A DNA stretch of 60,148 bases from Candidatus Thiovulum imperiosus. GTDB taxonomy: Bacteria; Campylobacterota; Campylobacteria; Campylobacterales; Thiovulaceae. Positions within the stretch are counted from its first letter, which is position 1. Every line of letters starts with the position of its first letter. A model generated the notes under the pieces. The model made no database searches. It had not been told where the DNA came from and was given only the letters and a program-made list of their open reading frames with translations. The stretch lies in NCBI GenBank assembly GCA_024281175.1, contig JAMJTW010000030.1, positions 1-60,148 on the forward strand. Direction: 5' to 3'. The translations under genes and the position numbers were made by a program. Below, piece after piece: positions 53,602 to 60,148 of this stretch.

Positions 53602-53691
53602 AAACACTCCTATTTTTTCAGGAATTATACAAAAGTAATATCTTAAATTACGGGACTATGTAATTTCCAAGATTTCTAATTTGGTCACTCC

Positions 53692-55563
53692 CTAAATTAC
53701 TTTTGAGACATCAACAAATGTATTGTATTGAGGCTCTTTGCTAAAAGGGTCTAAAGTATCATTTGTAACTCTATTGATTTCTCGAAAGTGCATTGGAACA
53801 AATAGAGTTCCTTCAGAGATATCTGTCTCTTTTGCAACTACTTCTATATAACCCTTTTCATTCCAGAGTTTCACTTTCTGACCCTCAGAAATTTCTAATT
53901 TTTCCATATCCCTTTTAGAAATTTCTACAAAAGCGAAATCATCACCAAAAGGTGTTACAGTTTTTGAGTTTGTGTGCCAAAAGTTTCCATATCTTCCAGT
54001 TAAGAGTTGGAATGGAAAGTTCTGCTTTTCAGCTTCCCACTCAAAAAACTCTATTTTTGCTTTTTGAAACTTATACTCTTCTCCCCAACGAAATGGGAAT
54101 TCGTGTTTCATATCTATATCTGGAGAGAGCTTTGTCATCTCTGCATACTCTTTAAAAACCTCATCGGAATTGTGAAACTCGAAACCATCAAATCCCAATG
54201 CAACACCTATTTTGGAAAATATCTCCCAATCTTGAAGTGAGTCACCAGACTTTTCAAAAAGAGCTTCTGTTTTTGAAACCACTCTATCATAATTTGTAGA
54301 AGTACCACTTTTCTCTCCAAATGGTGAAGCTGGTAGAAGCAGATTAACAAATTTTGAAGTTTCTGAATTTAAATAGGCATTCGCCTCAACTATAAAATCT
54401 ATCTCTTCAAATCTCTTTTCTACAAGATTTCTATTTGGTAGATGGAAAACTGGGTCTGTATGAGAAACAAAGAGAAATTCTAAACCTCCTTTCTCTATCA
54501 TCTCATAAGCTGTAAGACCTCCTTTTTGTGGCATATTTTCTGTTTTCCAAAACTCTTCAACTCTTTTTACATTTTCAGGGGTGTAGTCTAAATGGACGGC
54601 AAGAGTTGTTGCAAGACCTCCAACTTCTCTACCTCCCATCGCATTTGGTTGTCCAGTTAATGAGAATGGACCATTTCCTTTTTTGAAAATCTTTCCAGAA
54701 AGTAGATGTAAATTTATAAGAGCTGTATTATTTTTGACCCCTTGACGGTCTTGATTTAGTCCCATTGTCCAAGATGAGACAATATTTTCTGAAGAGTTCC
54801 ATAATTTCATAAAGTTTTCAAAATCACTTTTTGAAACTCCAGCGTTGATGAGGTTCTTTTCAACATCTACTTTAGAAATATTTTCCAAATACTCTTCTAA
54901 ACCATCTAGCTCCAAGTTTGGTTTCTTCTCTATCTCTTTTGCAATCGCATTTAGAAGCAGTAAATCTTTTCCAACACCTATCTCTATATGTAAATTAGCA
55001 AGTTTGGCAACTTCTGTTTTTCGAGGGTCAATTACAATCAGCTTCATTCCCCGCTTCAACTCTTTTTTCACTTTTTTAAAAAGAACAGAGTGAGAAACAG
55101 AGAGATTTGAGCCAAAGAGAATATAGAGGTCACTAGAAAGTGCATCTTCCGAAGTTGTTGGAACAAAATCAAGTCCAAGACTCTTTTTATACCCAACAAC
55201 AGCACTTGCCATACAAGTTCGACTATTTGTATCAACATTTCCAGTTTTCAAGAAACCTTTTGCAAGTTTATTGCCTAAGTAGTAATCCTCATTTAAAAGT
55301 TGTCCAGAAAGATAAAATCCAACCTTTTTTGGTTCTACTCTTTTCAATTTCTCTACTATCTTTCCAATTGCAAAATCCCAACTCACTTCTCTAAACTCCT
55401 CCACAATAGAGTCTCTAAAGAGGGGTTTTAGAATTCTATTTTTAGATACACTTTTTAGTTGAGAAGCCCCTTTTGAGCAGATACTTCCTTTCTCTATCGG
55501 AGTAATCTTATCTTGAATTTCAAATTGACAACCAACTCCACAATATGAACATGTTGCTAACAC
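53692..55563 (-). CDS. molybdopterin nitrate reductase catalytic subunit, NasA/NarB-like
   Basis: 623 residues. N-terminal [4Fe-4S] ligands CSYCGVGC and GSICSKG (residues 5-31), a Mo-ligand Cys in NSRTCMASAVVGYKKSLG (~113), MGD-binding segments (FGSNLSVSHSV, VIDPRKTEVA, LSGKIFKKGNGPFSLTGQPN) and a C-terminal MopB domain (TGRYGNFWHTNSKT). The Cys ligand and short length indicate assimilatory nitrate reductase; the formate dehydrogenase family, with Sec/Cys, is an alternative. No twin-arginine signal, so cytoplasmic. Works with the siroheme reductase at 16.7 kb and MoeA at 37.3 kb. Confidence 0.85.
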   Translation of the reverse strand: MLATCSYCGVGCQFEIQDKITPIEKGSICSKGASQLKSVSKNRILKPLFRDSIVEEFREVSWDFAIGKIVEKLKRVEPKKVGFYLSGQLLNEDYYLGNKLAKGFLKTGNVDTNSRTCMASAVVGYKKSLGLDFVPTTSEDALSSDLYILFGSNLSVSHSVLFKKVKKELKRGMKLIVIDPRKTEVAKLANLHIEIGVGKDLLLLNAIAKEIEKKPNLELDGLEEYLENISKVDVEKNLINAGVSKSDFENFMKLWNSSENIVSSWTMGLNQDRQGVKNNTALINLHLLSGKIFKKGNGPFSLTGQPNAMGGREVGGLATTLAVHLDYTPENVKRVEEFWKTENMPQKGGLTAYEMIEKGGLEFLFVSHTDPVFHLPNRNLVEKRFEEIDFIVEANAYLNSETSKFVNLLLPASPFGEKSGTSTNYDRVVSKTEALFEKSGDSLQDWEIFSKIGVALGFDGFEFHNSDEVFKEYAEMTKLSPDIDMKHEFPFRWGEEYKFQKAKIEFFEWEAEKQNFPFQLLTGRYGNFWHTNSKTVTPFGDDFAFVEISKRDMEKLEISEGQKVKLWNEKGYIEVVAKETDISEGTLFVPMHFREINRVTNDTLDPFSKEPQYNTFVDVSKVI

Positions 55564-55598
55564 TTTTTTCTCCTTTAAACTTGTATTTTACTATTTCC

Positions 55599-55627
55599 TT
55601 GACTTTATAAAAAAAAATCAATACAAT
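55599..55627 (+). promoter_or_regulatory. sigma70 promoter of the tRNA cluster
   Basis: TTGACT (55599-55604), a 17-bp spacer with a run of nine A, and TACAAT (55622-55627), 16 bp before the first tRNA. It is the clearest -35/-10 pair I found in the window. Confidence 0.75.
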
Positions 55628-55643
55628 TCCACTCACAATTTCA

Positions 55644-55718
55644 GCGGGAATAGCTCAGTGGTAGAGCATAACCTTGCCAAGGTTGGGGTCGCGAGTTCGA
55701 CTCTCGTTTCCCGCTCCA
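55644..55718 (+). tRNA. tRNA-Gly (GCC)
   Basis: Acceptor GCGGGAA pairs with TTCCCGC; anticodon GCC in CCTTGCCAAGG; T-loop GTTCGAC; CCA encoded. First of a four-tRNA transcript. Confidence 0.97.
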
Positions 55719-55722
55719 GAAC

Positions 55723-55809
55723 GCCCGGATGGCGGAATTGGTAGACGCAAGGGACTTAAAATCCCTCGGTAGTTTTACCGTGCCGGTTCAAGTCCGGCTC
55801 CGGGCACCA
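55723..55809 (+). tRNA. tRNA-Leu (UAA)
   Basis: Acceptor GCCCGGA pairs with TCCGGGC; anticodon TAA in GGGACTTAAAATCCC; long variable arm of a class II tRNA; CCA encoded. Confidence 0.97.
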
Positions 55810-55816
55810 CTTTAGA

Positions 55817-55890
55817 GGCGGCATCGCCAAGTGGTAAGGCCGCGGCCTGCAAAGCCGTTATCCCCAGTTCGAATCTGGGTGTCGCCTCCA
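55817..55890 (+). tRNA. tRNA-Cys (GCA)
   Basis: Acceptor GGCGGCA pairs with TGTCGCC including one G-U; anticodon GCA in CCTGCAAAG; discriminator U; CCA encoded. Confidence 0.97.
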
Positions 55891-55926
55891 TGTTGCGAGT
55901 GGTCTGTTCTATCTTTATAATTGTGT

Positions 55927-56015
55927 GGGTCTTTGGCAGAGCTGGTCGAATGCACCGGTCTTGAAAACCGGCGAGGGTAATACCTCCCAGGGTTCGAATC
56001 CCTGAGGGCCCGCCA
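55927..56015 (+). tRNA. tRNA-Ser (UGA)
   Basis: Acceptor GGGTCTT pairs with AGGGCCC using G-U pairs; anticodon TGA in GGTCTTGAAAACC; long variable arm; discriminator G; CCA encoded. Confidence 0.95.
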
Positions 56016-56034
56016 CTCCTTTTAGGATTTCAAC

Positions 56035-57054
56035 ATGAAATACATTTTTAAGATATTTTTTTTCAGTACTATACTATTTGGAAATACAGTACAGTATAAC
56101 GGTTTTGGCAACTCTTTTGAAGAAGCGAAAAAATCAGCACTAAAAGAGTTTAGTCATTTTTTACTAGTTGAAGTGGAAGAGTTATTTCCTTATAAAAAAC
56201 ATGGCGATATTTCAAAAAACTTTTACCTAGAATTTAATGATTTTTCCCACTCTATATTTGATTACATTAAATTTAAGAATGAAGTTGAGTTTGATGGAGA
56301 ATTTGCGATAAGTTTAGAACTTACAGAAAATGCTTTTAGAGATTATATTTATAATTCACAAGTAGAATTTGAGAAAAGCCCAAAAAATAGAGAAGGTGCT
56401 ATTGAGCAGTTAAAAAAACTCCATCTCCTATTACCAATTATATATTTGATACCAAACAATAGTTCAATTGAGGATTTTCTTATTAGAAAAGAGGCTGATT
56501 TGCTTTTCCAATTAAACTCAGGAGGTCTAATTTTCAACTCAAATGTGGAAGCGGAAATTACTATTTTAGAAAAGAGATATACAACTTCTCAAAATATATA
56601 TTTATCAAAAGGCAGATACAAATATACTCTATTTAGAGATGGATATAGAGAAAAGAGTGGTTTTGTAACGATAAATAGAGGCGAGAAGAGAGTTAAAAGC
56701 ATCTCTTTGATTTCAAGCATAGGAGAGAGAATAATCTCTGTTGAAGCAGATAAGCAATTTTTAGAAATAGCAGAAAATATTTTAAAGAACTATGGAATTT
56801 TGGTAAAAGGGAATAGTAAATTTTTACTAGAGATTTCAACAGAGATATTTAAAGAGAAAGATATAAAAGGAGAGAAATATTTGGACTTCTCTATTTCTAT
56901 ATCTCTCTATAAGAGTGGTGAACTCTTTTCAGTTCAGAGAGTAACTTTCTGGAATAAGAGCAGAAAATATATAGATAGTAATATTCAAAAAGCAATCTAT
57001 ATATTAGTAGAAACTCTTTTTGATAATGGAGAAATAGAGAAGTTCTTTCATTAG
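56035..57054 (+). CDS. secreted protein with LPP20-like start and PEGA-like domain
   Basis: 339 residues. Signal peptide (about 1-17), then YNGFGNSFEEAKKSALKEF, which has the LPP20-like helix pattern also seen at 19.9, 25.2 and 45.7 kb. A PEGA-like surface unit (VEAEITILEKRYTTSQNIYL, LSKGRYKYTLFRDGYREKSG) spans about 175-225. The C-terminal 110 residues form an alpha/beta domain without a match. AGGA precedes the ATG. It follows the tRNA-Ser gene by 19 bp, so read-through from the tRNA promoter is possible. Confidence 0.72.
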   Translation: MKYIFKIFFFSTILFGNTVQYNGFGNSFEEAKKSALKEFSHFLLVEVEELFPYKKHGDISKNFYLEFNDFSHSIFDYIKFKNEVEFDGEFAISLELTENAFRDYIYNSQVEFEKSPKNREGAIEQLKKLHLLLPIIYLIPNNSSIEDFLIRKEADLLFQLNSGGLIFNSNVEAEITILEKRYTTSQNIYLSKGRYKYTLFRDGYREKSGFVTINRGEKRVKSISLISSIGERIISVEADKQFLEIAENILKNYGILVKGNSKFLLEISTEIFKEKDIKGEKYLDFSISISLYKSGELFSVQRVTFWNKSRKYIDSNIQKAIYILVETLFDNGEIEKFFH

Positions 57055-57368
57055 ATTTTCATATCTATTTTCTTATGCTTCTCATCTAAGAGCTGTTTAG
57101 GTTCTTCTCTCTCTTCTTTGCTATCTCTCTCTCTCTTTTTGTATTTTGGGTGAGCATCATAAACAGCATTGTCGATGAGGTGTTCATCTATCGCTTCTGT
57201 CTCTTCAGCTTCTCTTGTCTCTTTCAATCTTTTATAGTTCTCTTCAAAATTATCAGAGTTTATTACATCTTGTGAAGTTAGCCTTGCATGAGCATTTGAA
57301 AACTTTGTTCCTATTACAGACATGTTCTGGTTTAGAAATATCTGATTTCCAAGTGATGAGATACTCAC
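57051..57368 (-). CDS. small charged protein, function unknown
   Basis: 105 residues from GTG 57368, with GGAGG six bases upstream, a strong sign of expression. The first third (LGNQIFLNQNMSVIGT) is uncharged, the last half is extremely Lys/Glu-rich (KYKKRERDSKEEREEPKQLL). Its stop overlaps the convergent PEGA gene end by 4 bp. It lies 42 bp downstream of a chemoreceptor on the same strand and may be part of that signalling unit. It contains one GATGAGGT octamer. Confidence 0.65.
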   Translation of the reverse strand: MSISSLGNQIFLNQNMSVIGTKFSNAHARLTSQDVINSDNFEENYKRLKETREAEETEAIDEHLIDNAVYDAHPKYKKRERDSKEEREEPKQLLDEKHKKIDMKI

Positions 57369-57387
57369 TTTAAACCTCCCTATTTTT

Positions 57388-57406
57388 GATAGCCTAAATG
57401 GCTATC
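57388..57406 (+). terminator. perfect hairpin between chemoreceptor and small gene
   Basis: GATAGCC/GGCTATC 7-bp stem with a 5-base loop. Its T-run (TTTTTA) follows only on the + strand, so as a terminator it would stop transcripts antisense to the two minus-strand genes; on the minus strand it may act as an attenuator or RNA-stability element. Confidence 0.5.
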
Positions 57407-57409
57407 TTT

Positions 57410-58777
57410 TTATACGAAATCTCTATTTCCGCTTTTCTCTCTTTTTCTATGTTTATAGTTCTTTGCACTTGCTGATGCAAATAGAGTTGTTACAGCTTCA
57501 TCAACTGTTGAACGCCTTTTCTCTTGAACTATTGTATCTAGTAAGTTGAAAACATCTCTACTAGCCTCTTCTATATTTAAGAAGTGAATTAGCACCTCAT
57601 CAAGAGGTATTGAACTTGTATCATGCTTATCCAATATCTCCATAACATTGTTTGCCTCTTTATGAACTGTGGAGTGAGGTAGTTCAAGGTGCTTGAAAGA
57701 GTCTGTTTGCGAGAAGTTGTCTCTACCAGCACCGTGATAATACCACTTTCCAAGACGACAACTGTAATGGTCACTAGCAACGAATTCACTCGACTCTTGA
57801 AGAAAGTATGTATAGAGATTGTTTTTAAATATAACATGGTCAAATTTAGCTAAGTTTGCAAAAATATGATATGAGATATCTTTAACTTTAAATGAAGTTC
57901 TAGTTGAGTTACCTTGAAAATCTATAATAAGGTTTCTAACATCTGTAACATCTTTTCGTATAGTTCCAACTAAATCATCAATTGCATTTGTCTTTTTTCT
58001 GCTCTTTCCAATATCAAGAGTCATAGCACCTATAACATCTCCAATATCTTGAGTAGCTTTTTGAGTCTTTTCAGCCAAACCTCTTATCTGCTCAGCAACA
58101 ACTGCAAAACCTCGACCATGTTCTCCAGCTCGAGCTGCTTCGATTGCTGCATTTAGAGCGAGAAGATTTGTTTGGTCTGCCACATCATCAATTAGAGCTA
58201 AAACTTCTTGAATACTTTGACTACTCTTATTTAGCTGGTCCATAACAACAACACTATCATTAACATGTTTTGCTAAATTCATAGTATCTTTATAGATGCT
58301 TTCTATATTTTTCATACCCTCTTTTGAACTGTCAGCAGTTCCTTGAGCCTCTTCAACAAGGAAGTTCATATCATATAGAAGAGAGTCCAAAAGTTGTTGT
58401 GAATTAGTTAGAGCATCTACAATAATATTTTGTCGAATATCTTTAATTCTTGTGTACTTCTCATCATCAGTTGTTGGCGCATCATCATCTATAATATCAT
58501 CATGTCTAATGTCAACTTCAAAGAGTCTAAAACTTTCTGATTTTATTTTCTGTTCTGAAACTTTTGCAGAGAAATTTTCTCCAACTATCTTATCTGAACC
58601 AGAAAGCATAATACTCTGGTATCGGTCTAATCTATACTCTTCAGCTTCTTCTGTCAAATAGAGAAGTTGAGCATCTTTAAAAAGAATTATAGGTTTTCCA
58701 CTATATAATGAGATGGCATCTCTATAAAATTTAACTTCTTCTTGAAGTTCCAATATTTTTCGCTCTTCTGCTGTCAT
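57410..58777 (-). CDS. cytosolic chemoreceptor with C-terminal CZB zinc-binding domain
   Basis: 455 residues, no TM helix. A PAS-like N-terminal region ([20 protein letters not shown], ~25-45), the chemoreceptor signalling helices with tip [20 protein letters not shown] (~203-222), and a CZB domain (about 305-425): [11 protein letters not shown], the signature [12 protein letters not shown], and HSTVHKEAN with His ligands. CZB domains bind zinc and in some species respond to hypochlorite or metal. Short signalling helices indicate a soluble receptor. AGGAG precedes the ATG. Confidence 0.93.
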   Translation of the reverse strand: MTAEERKILELQEEVKFYRDAISLYSGKPIILFKDAQLLYLTEEAEEYRLDRYQSIMLSGSDKIVGENFSAKVSEQKIKSESFRLFEVDIRHDDIIDDDAPTTDDEKYTRIKDIRQNIIVDALTNSQQLLDSLLYDMNFLVEEAQGTADSSKEGMKNIESIYKDTMNLAKHVNDSVVVMDQLNKSSQSIQEVLALIDDVADQTNLLALNAAIEAARAGEHGRGFAVVAEQIRGLAEKTQKATQDIGDVIGAMTLDIGKSRKKTNAIDDLVGTIRKDVTDVRNLIIDFQGNSTRTSFKVKDISYHIFANLAKFDHVIFKNNLYTYFLQESSEFVASDHYSCRLGKWYYHGAGRDNFSQTDSFKHLELPHSTVHKEANNVMEILDKHDTSSIPLDEVLIHFLNIEEASRDVFNLLDTIVQEKRRSTVDEAVTTLFASASAKNYKHRKREKSGNRDFV

Positions 58778-58874
58778 AATAAACTCCTACTTATATTTGA
58801 GACCTGTACTATTGTAATTCTAGCAGACTTACTTTAAAAATATATCTTTAAAATCGGATAGAAAAGAGAGATGA

Positions 58875-58893
58875 GAAGAGTCTAAGACTCTTC
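58875..58893 (-). terminator. terminator after ftsX
   Basis: Perfect 8-bp stem GAAGAGTC/GACTCTTC with a three-base loop, 12 bases past the ftsX stop, followed by TCTCTCTTTTC on the minus strand. Confidence 0.7.
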
Positions 58894-58904
58894 GATTTAT
58901 GAAA

Positions 58905-59720
58905 CTATTTACTACTTCTATTTTTTATAATAGTGATAGTTGCTAAGACGAGAGATATGACAATAGCGATACTAAAGAGTTTAGTTGTATCTTCAAAAAA
59001 CTCAAAAATATCAACTTCAATTGTAATCATAGAGAAAAGTTCATGAAGCCACCCATTTACATCAAGAATGATAAAAGTTATTACAACAAAAACAGAAGAG
59101 AGTAGAGCATCAGCAATTGCAACTTTAAAGAGAACAGCACTACGCATCCAGAGAGGAGCACCAAAAAGAGCCATAATATTCATTCTTTCTGTATGTTCAA
59201 ACTGCCAAATTCTCATCTCTTTAATTACAAGTAGAGCAGAAACTATGAAAATAGCAATTAGAAGGACATTGCTTATATCTTTAAATAGAACTAGCAATTT
59301 AAAAGTTTGGTCATGAGCTTTGCTATAAGTTTCTACTCGAATAACATTTTCAATTTCTAAAAGTCTATCTCGAATAGAGAGTAACTCTTCAGGAGCTGGA
59401 TAGGTTTTTAGAAAAATTCTATAAAAACTTGGAAGACTATCTTTAAGAGTTCCTAAATCATCTTTATTTAACTCGTTTCGGAGTCTATCAATAACTTTTT
59501 GAGGGTCAATTATCTCCATCTTATCGATTGCACCAATGCTATCTTTCATAAGGTCTCCATTAATTTGACCATTTGAAACGGCAATTATGGAGTAATTATT
59601 TTTAAGAGTTATCTCATAAATTTCGATTGTTCTCTCTATGATGAAAAAGACTTGAAGAGTGAAAAGAATTGTAAAGAGTGCAATTACTAGGGAGATGTGT
59701 TCACGAATTAGTAAATTCAA
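58905..59720 (-). CDS. ftsX: cell-division permease-like protein FtsX
   Basis: 271 residues with four TM helices (about 10-32, 145-168, 193-217, 245-265) and a periplasmic loop between the first two, the FtsX layout. With FtsE it couples ATP hydrolysis to septal peptidoglycan hydrolase activation. Its ATG overlaps the ftsE stop (ATGA). Sequence conservation is low, as usual for FtsX; the call rests mostly on topology and the partner. Confidence 0.85.
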   Translation of the reverse strand: MNLLIREHISLVIALFTILFTLQVFFIIERTIEIYEITLKNNYSIIAVSNGQINGDLMKDSIGAIDKMEIIDPQKVIDRLRNELNKDDLGTLKDSLPSFYRIFLKTYPAPEELLSIRDRLLEIENVIRVETYSKAHDQTFKLLVLFKDISNVLLIAIFIVSALLVIKEMRIWQFEHTERMNIMALFGAPLWMRSAVLFKVAIADALLSSVFVVITFIILDVNGWLHELFSMITIEVDIFEFFEDTTKLFSIAIVISLVLATITIIKNRSSK

Positions 59721-60148
59721 TTTCTTCCCCCGTAGCCATCTTCTAAAATTACTCGACCTTGATGCAGAGAGTAGTGAGTATACTCTATATTTAGTTGTGG
59801 AGGAATGTTGTGAGTTACAACAACAACAGTTGTTTCAAGCTGTGTATTTGCTCCAGCGAGAAGTTTCCAAATAACCCCACTAGAGTAGACATCTAAGTTT
59901 CCAGTTGGTTCATCAGCTAAAATTATTGTTGGGTTGTGTGCTAAGGCTCTTGCCATCGCTGCTCTCTGTTGTTCTCCCCCTGATAACTCCATTGGAAAAC
60001 GCCCTTTTCGACTATATAAATCTACATGAGTTAGCAACTTATCAACTTGAGCTTCACAAACTCTTTTTGAGTAACCAGCGATTAGAAGAGGTAACATTAC
60101 ATTTTTATCGATTGTCCACTCTTTAATTAGTTTATAGTCTTGAAAGAC
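59717..60148 (-). CDS. ftsE: cell-division ATP-binding protein FtsE, 5' end outside window
   Basis: 143 codons up to the right edge; the frame is open to base 60148, so the P-loop lies outside. Visible: Q-loop VFQDYKLI, ABC signature LSGGEQQRAAMARAL, Walker B IILADEPTGNLD and the H-loop VVVVTHN. An internal ATG at 60097 is not the start. Forms the FtsEX complex with the overlapping ftsX. Confidence 0.92.
   Translation of the reverse strand, partial: VFQDYKLIKEWTIDKNVMLPLLIAGYSKRVCEAQVDKLLTHVDLYSRKGRFPMELSGGEQQRAAMARALAHNPTIILADEPTGNLDVYSSGVIWKLLAGANTQLETTVVVVTHNIPPQLNIEYTHYSLHQGRVILEDGYGGRN

Larger units (their letters stand above)
46..57601. repeat. dispersed octamer GATGAGGT / ACCTCATC, about 51 copies
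   Basis: By eye I count about 26 copies of GATGAGGT and 25 of ACCTCATC on the + strand, e.g. at 46, 1390, 3350, 11297, 18297, 20113, 22655, 31894, 35252, 41051, 44846, 52590, 54847 and 57594. At this base composition about one is expected on both strands. The base before GATGAGGT is T or C in all but four. Every copy is inside a gene. None lies between 41.2 and 44.7 kb. Confidence 0.9.

Noticed and set aside
55609-55617. A9 run in the tRNA promoter spacer as a phase-variation switch
   Set aside because: Spacer length variation could affect promoter strength, but phase-variable silencing of a tRNA cluster encoding essential tRNAs is implausible.
46-57601. GATGAGGT as a by-product of a common Asp-Glu-Val tripeptide
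   Set aside because: About half of the copies encode other peptides (Leu-Ile, Thr-Ser-Ser, Pro-His, Met-Arg) in other frames or on the other strand, so peptide preference cannot explain the excess.
46-57601. GATGAGGT as a Chi- or KOPS-like polar motif
   Set aside because: Orientations are nearly equal and interspersed over 60 kb, while those motifs are strongly biased along a replichore. Only a genome-wide plot would be final.

Overview
The window is AT-rich (about one third G+C), gene-dense chromosomal DNA of a bacterium that I assign to the Campylobacterota (Epsilonproteobacteria). The elongation factor P reads almost like that of Helicobacter pylori. There are three chemoreceptor-type genes, a TolC-like protein, TTG/GTG starts and ATGA-type overlaps are frequent, and the tRNA order Gly-Leu-Cys-Ser fits that group. 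A free-living, nitrate-using, chemotactic relative of the Sulfurimonas/Thiovulum type is plausible; the genus cannot be fixed from the sequence.

Layout. 1-5.4 kb: an AAA+ ATPase cut by the window edge, tgt, gpmI with a putative amidase, and a YdjM-like membrane protein with a small secreted protein. 5.4-13.6 kb (minus strand): a cellulose-export-like block: GH8 glucanase, TPR periplasmic protein, outer-membrane barrel of BcsC type, BcsQ/ParA ATPase and a membrane coiled-coil transducer. The BcsC-like protein is split in two frames at a run of ten A. 13.8-19.9 kb: ppa, a dCache histidine kinase, a siroheme nitrite/sulfite reductase and a CysG-type siroheme synthase. 19.9-23.5 kb: an LPP20/DUF4384 membrane protein overlapping a membrane-anchored caspase. 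23.5-25.1 kb: palindromic repeats bracketing a small regulator and a BRO-type antirepressor. 25.2-27.9 kb: a lipoprotein and a nine-heme cytochrome. 27.9-32.7 kb: recA followed without a gap by vWA, PP2C phosphatase and protein kinase genes. 32.8-41.7 kb: nadB-like flavoprotein, NIT-domain chemoreceptor, moeA, Crp/Fnr regulator, TolC-like protein and a phosphohexomutase. 41.8-44.4 kb: two tandem regulator/antirepressor modules. 44.6-53.6 kb: mrp, a DUF4384 lipoprotein, nadK, a TonB receptor, a DegT aminotransferase, pth and efp. 53.7-60.1 kb: a Nas-type nitrate reductase, four tRNA genes, a PEGA protein, a zinc-binding chemoreceptor and ftsX/ftsE.

How genes may work together. Nitrate reductase, siroheme reductase, siroheme synthase, MoeA and a NIT-domain chemoreceptor, although dispersed, make a coherent route for sensing nitrate and assimilating it to ammonium. 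The recA-vWA-PP2C-kinase operon couples a phosphosignalling triad to DNA repair. The caspase pair has the predicted topology of a transmembrane signalling device.

Strongest new signals. (1) The octamer GATGAGGT or its complement occurs about 51 times, against roughly one expected, always inside genes, in both orientations and in every reading frame that avoids a stop; its density matches known DNA-uptake signal sequences. (2) Three regulator/antirepressor modules each carry a 16-bp palindrome with a constant core and different symmetric arms, alongside a variable recognition region in the paired repressors. (3) An A10 tract separates a BcsC-like barrel from its signal peptide.
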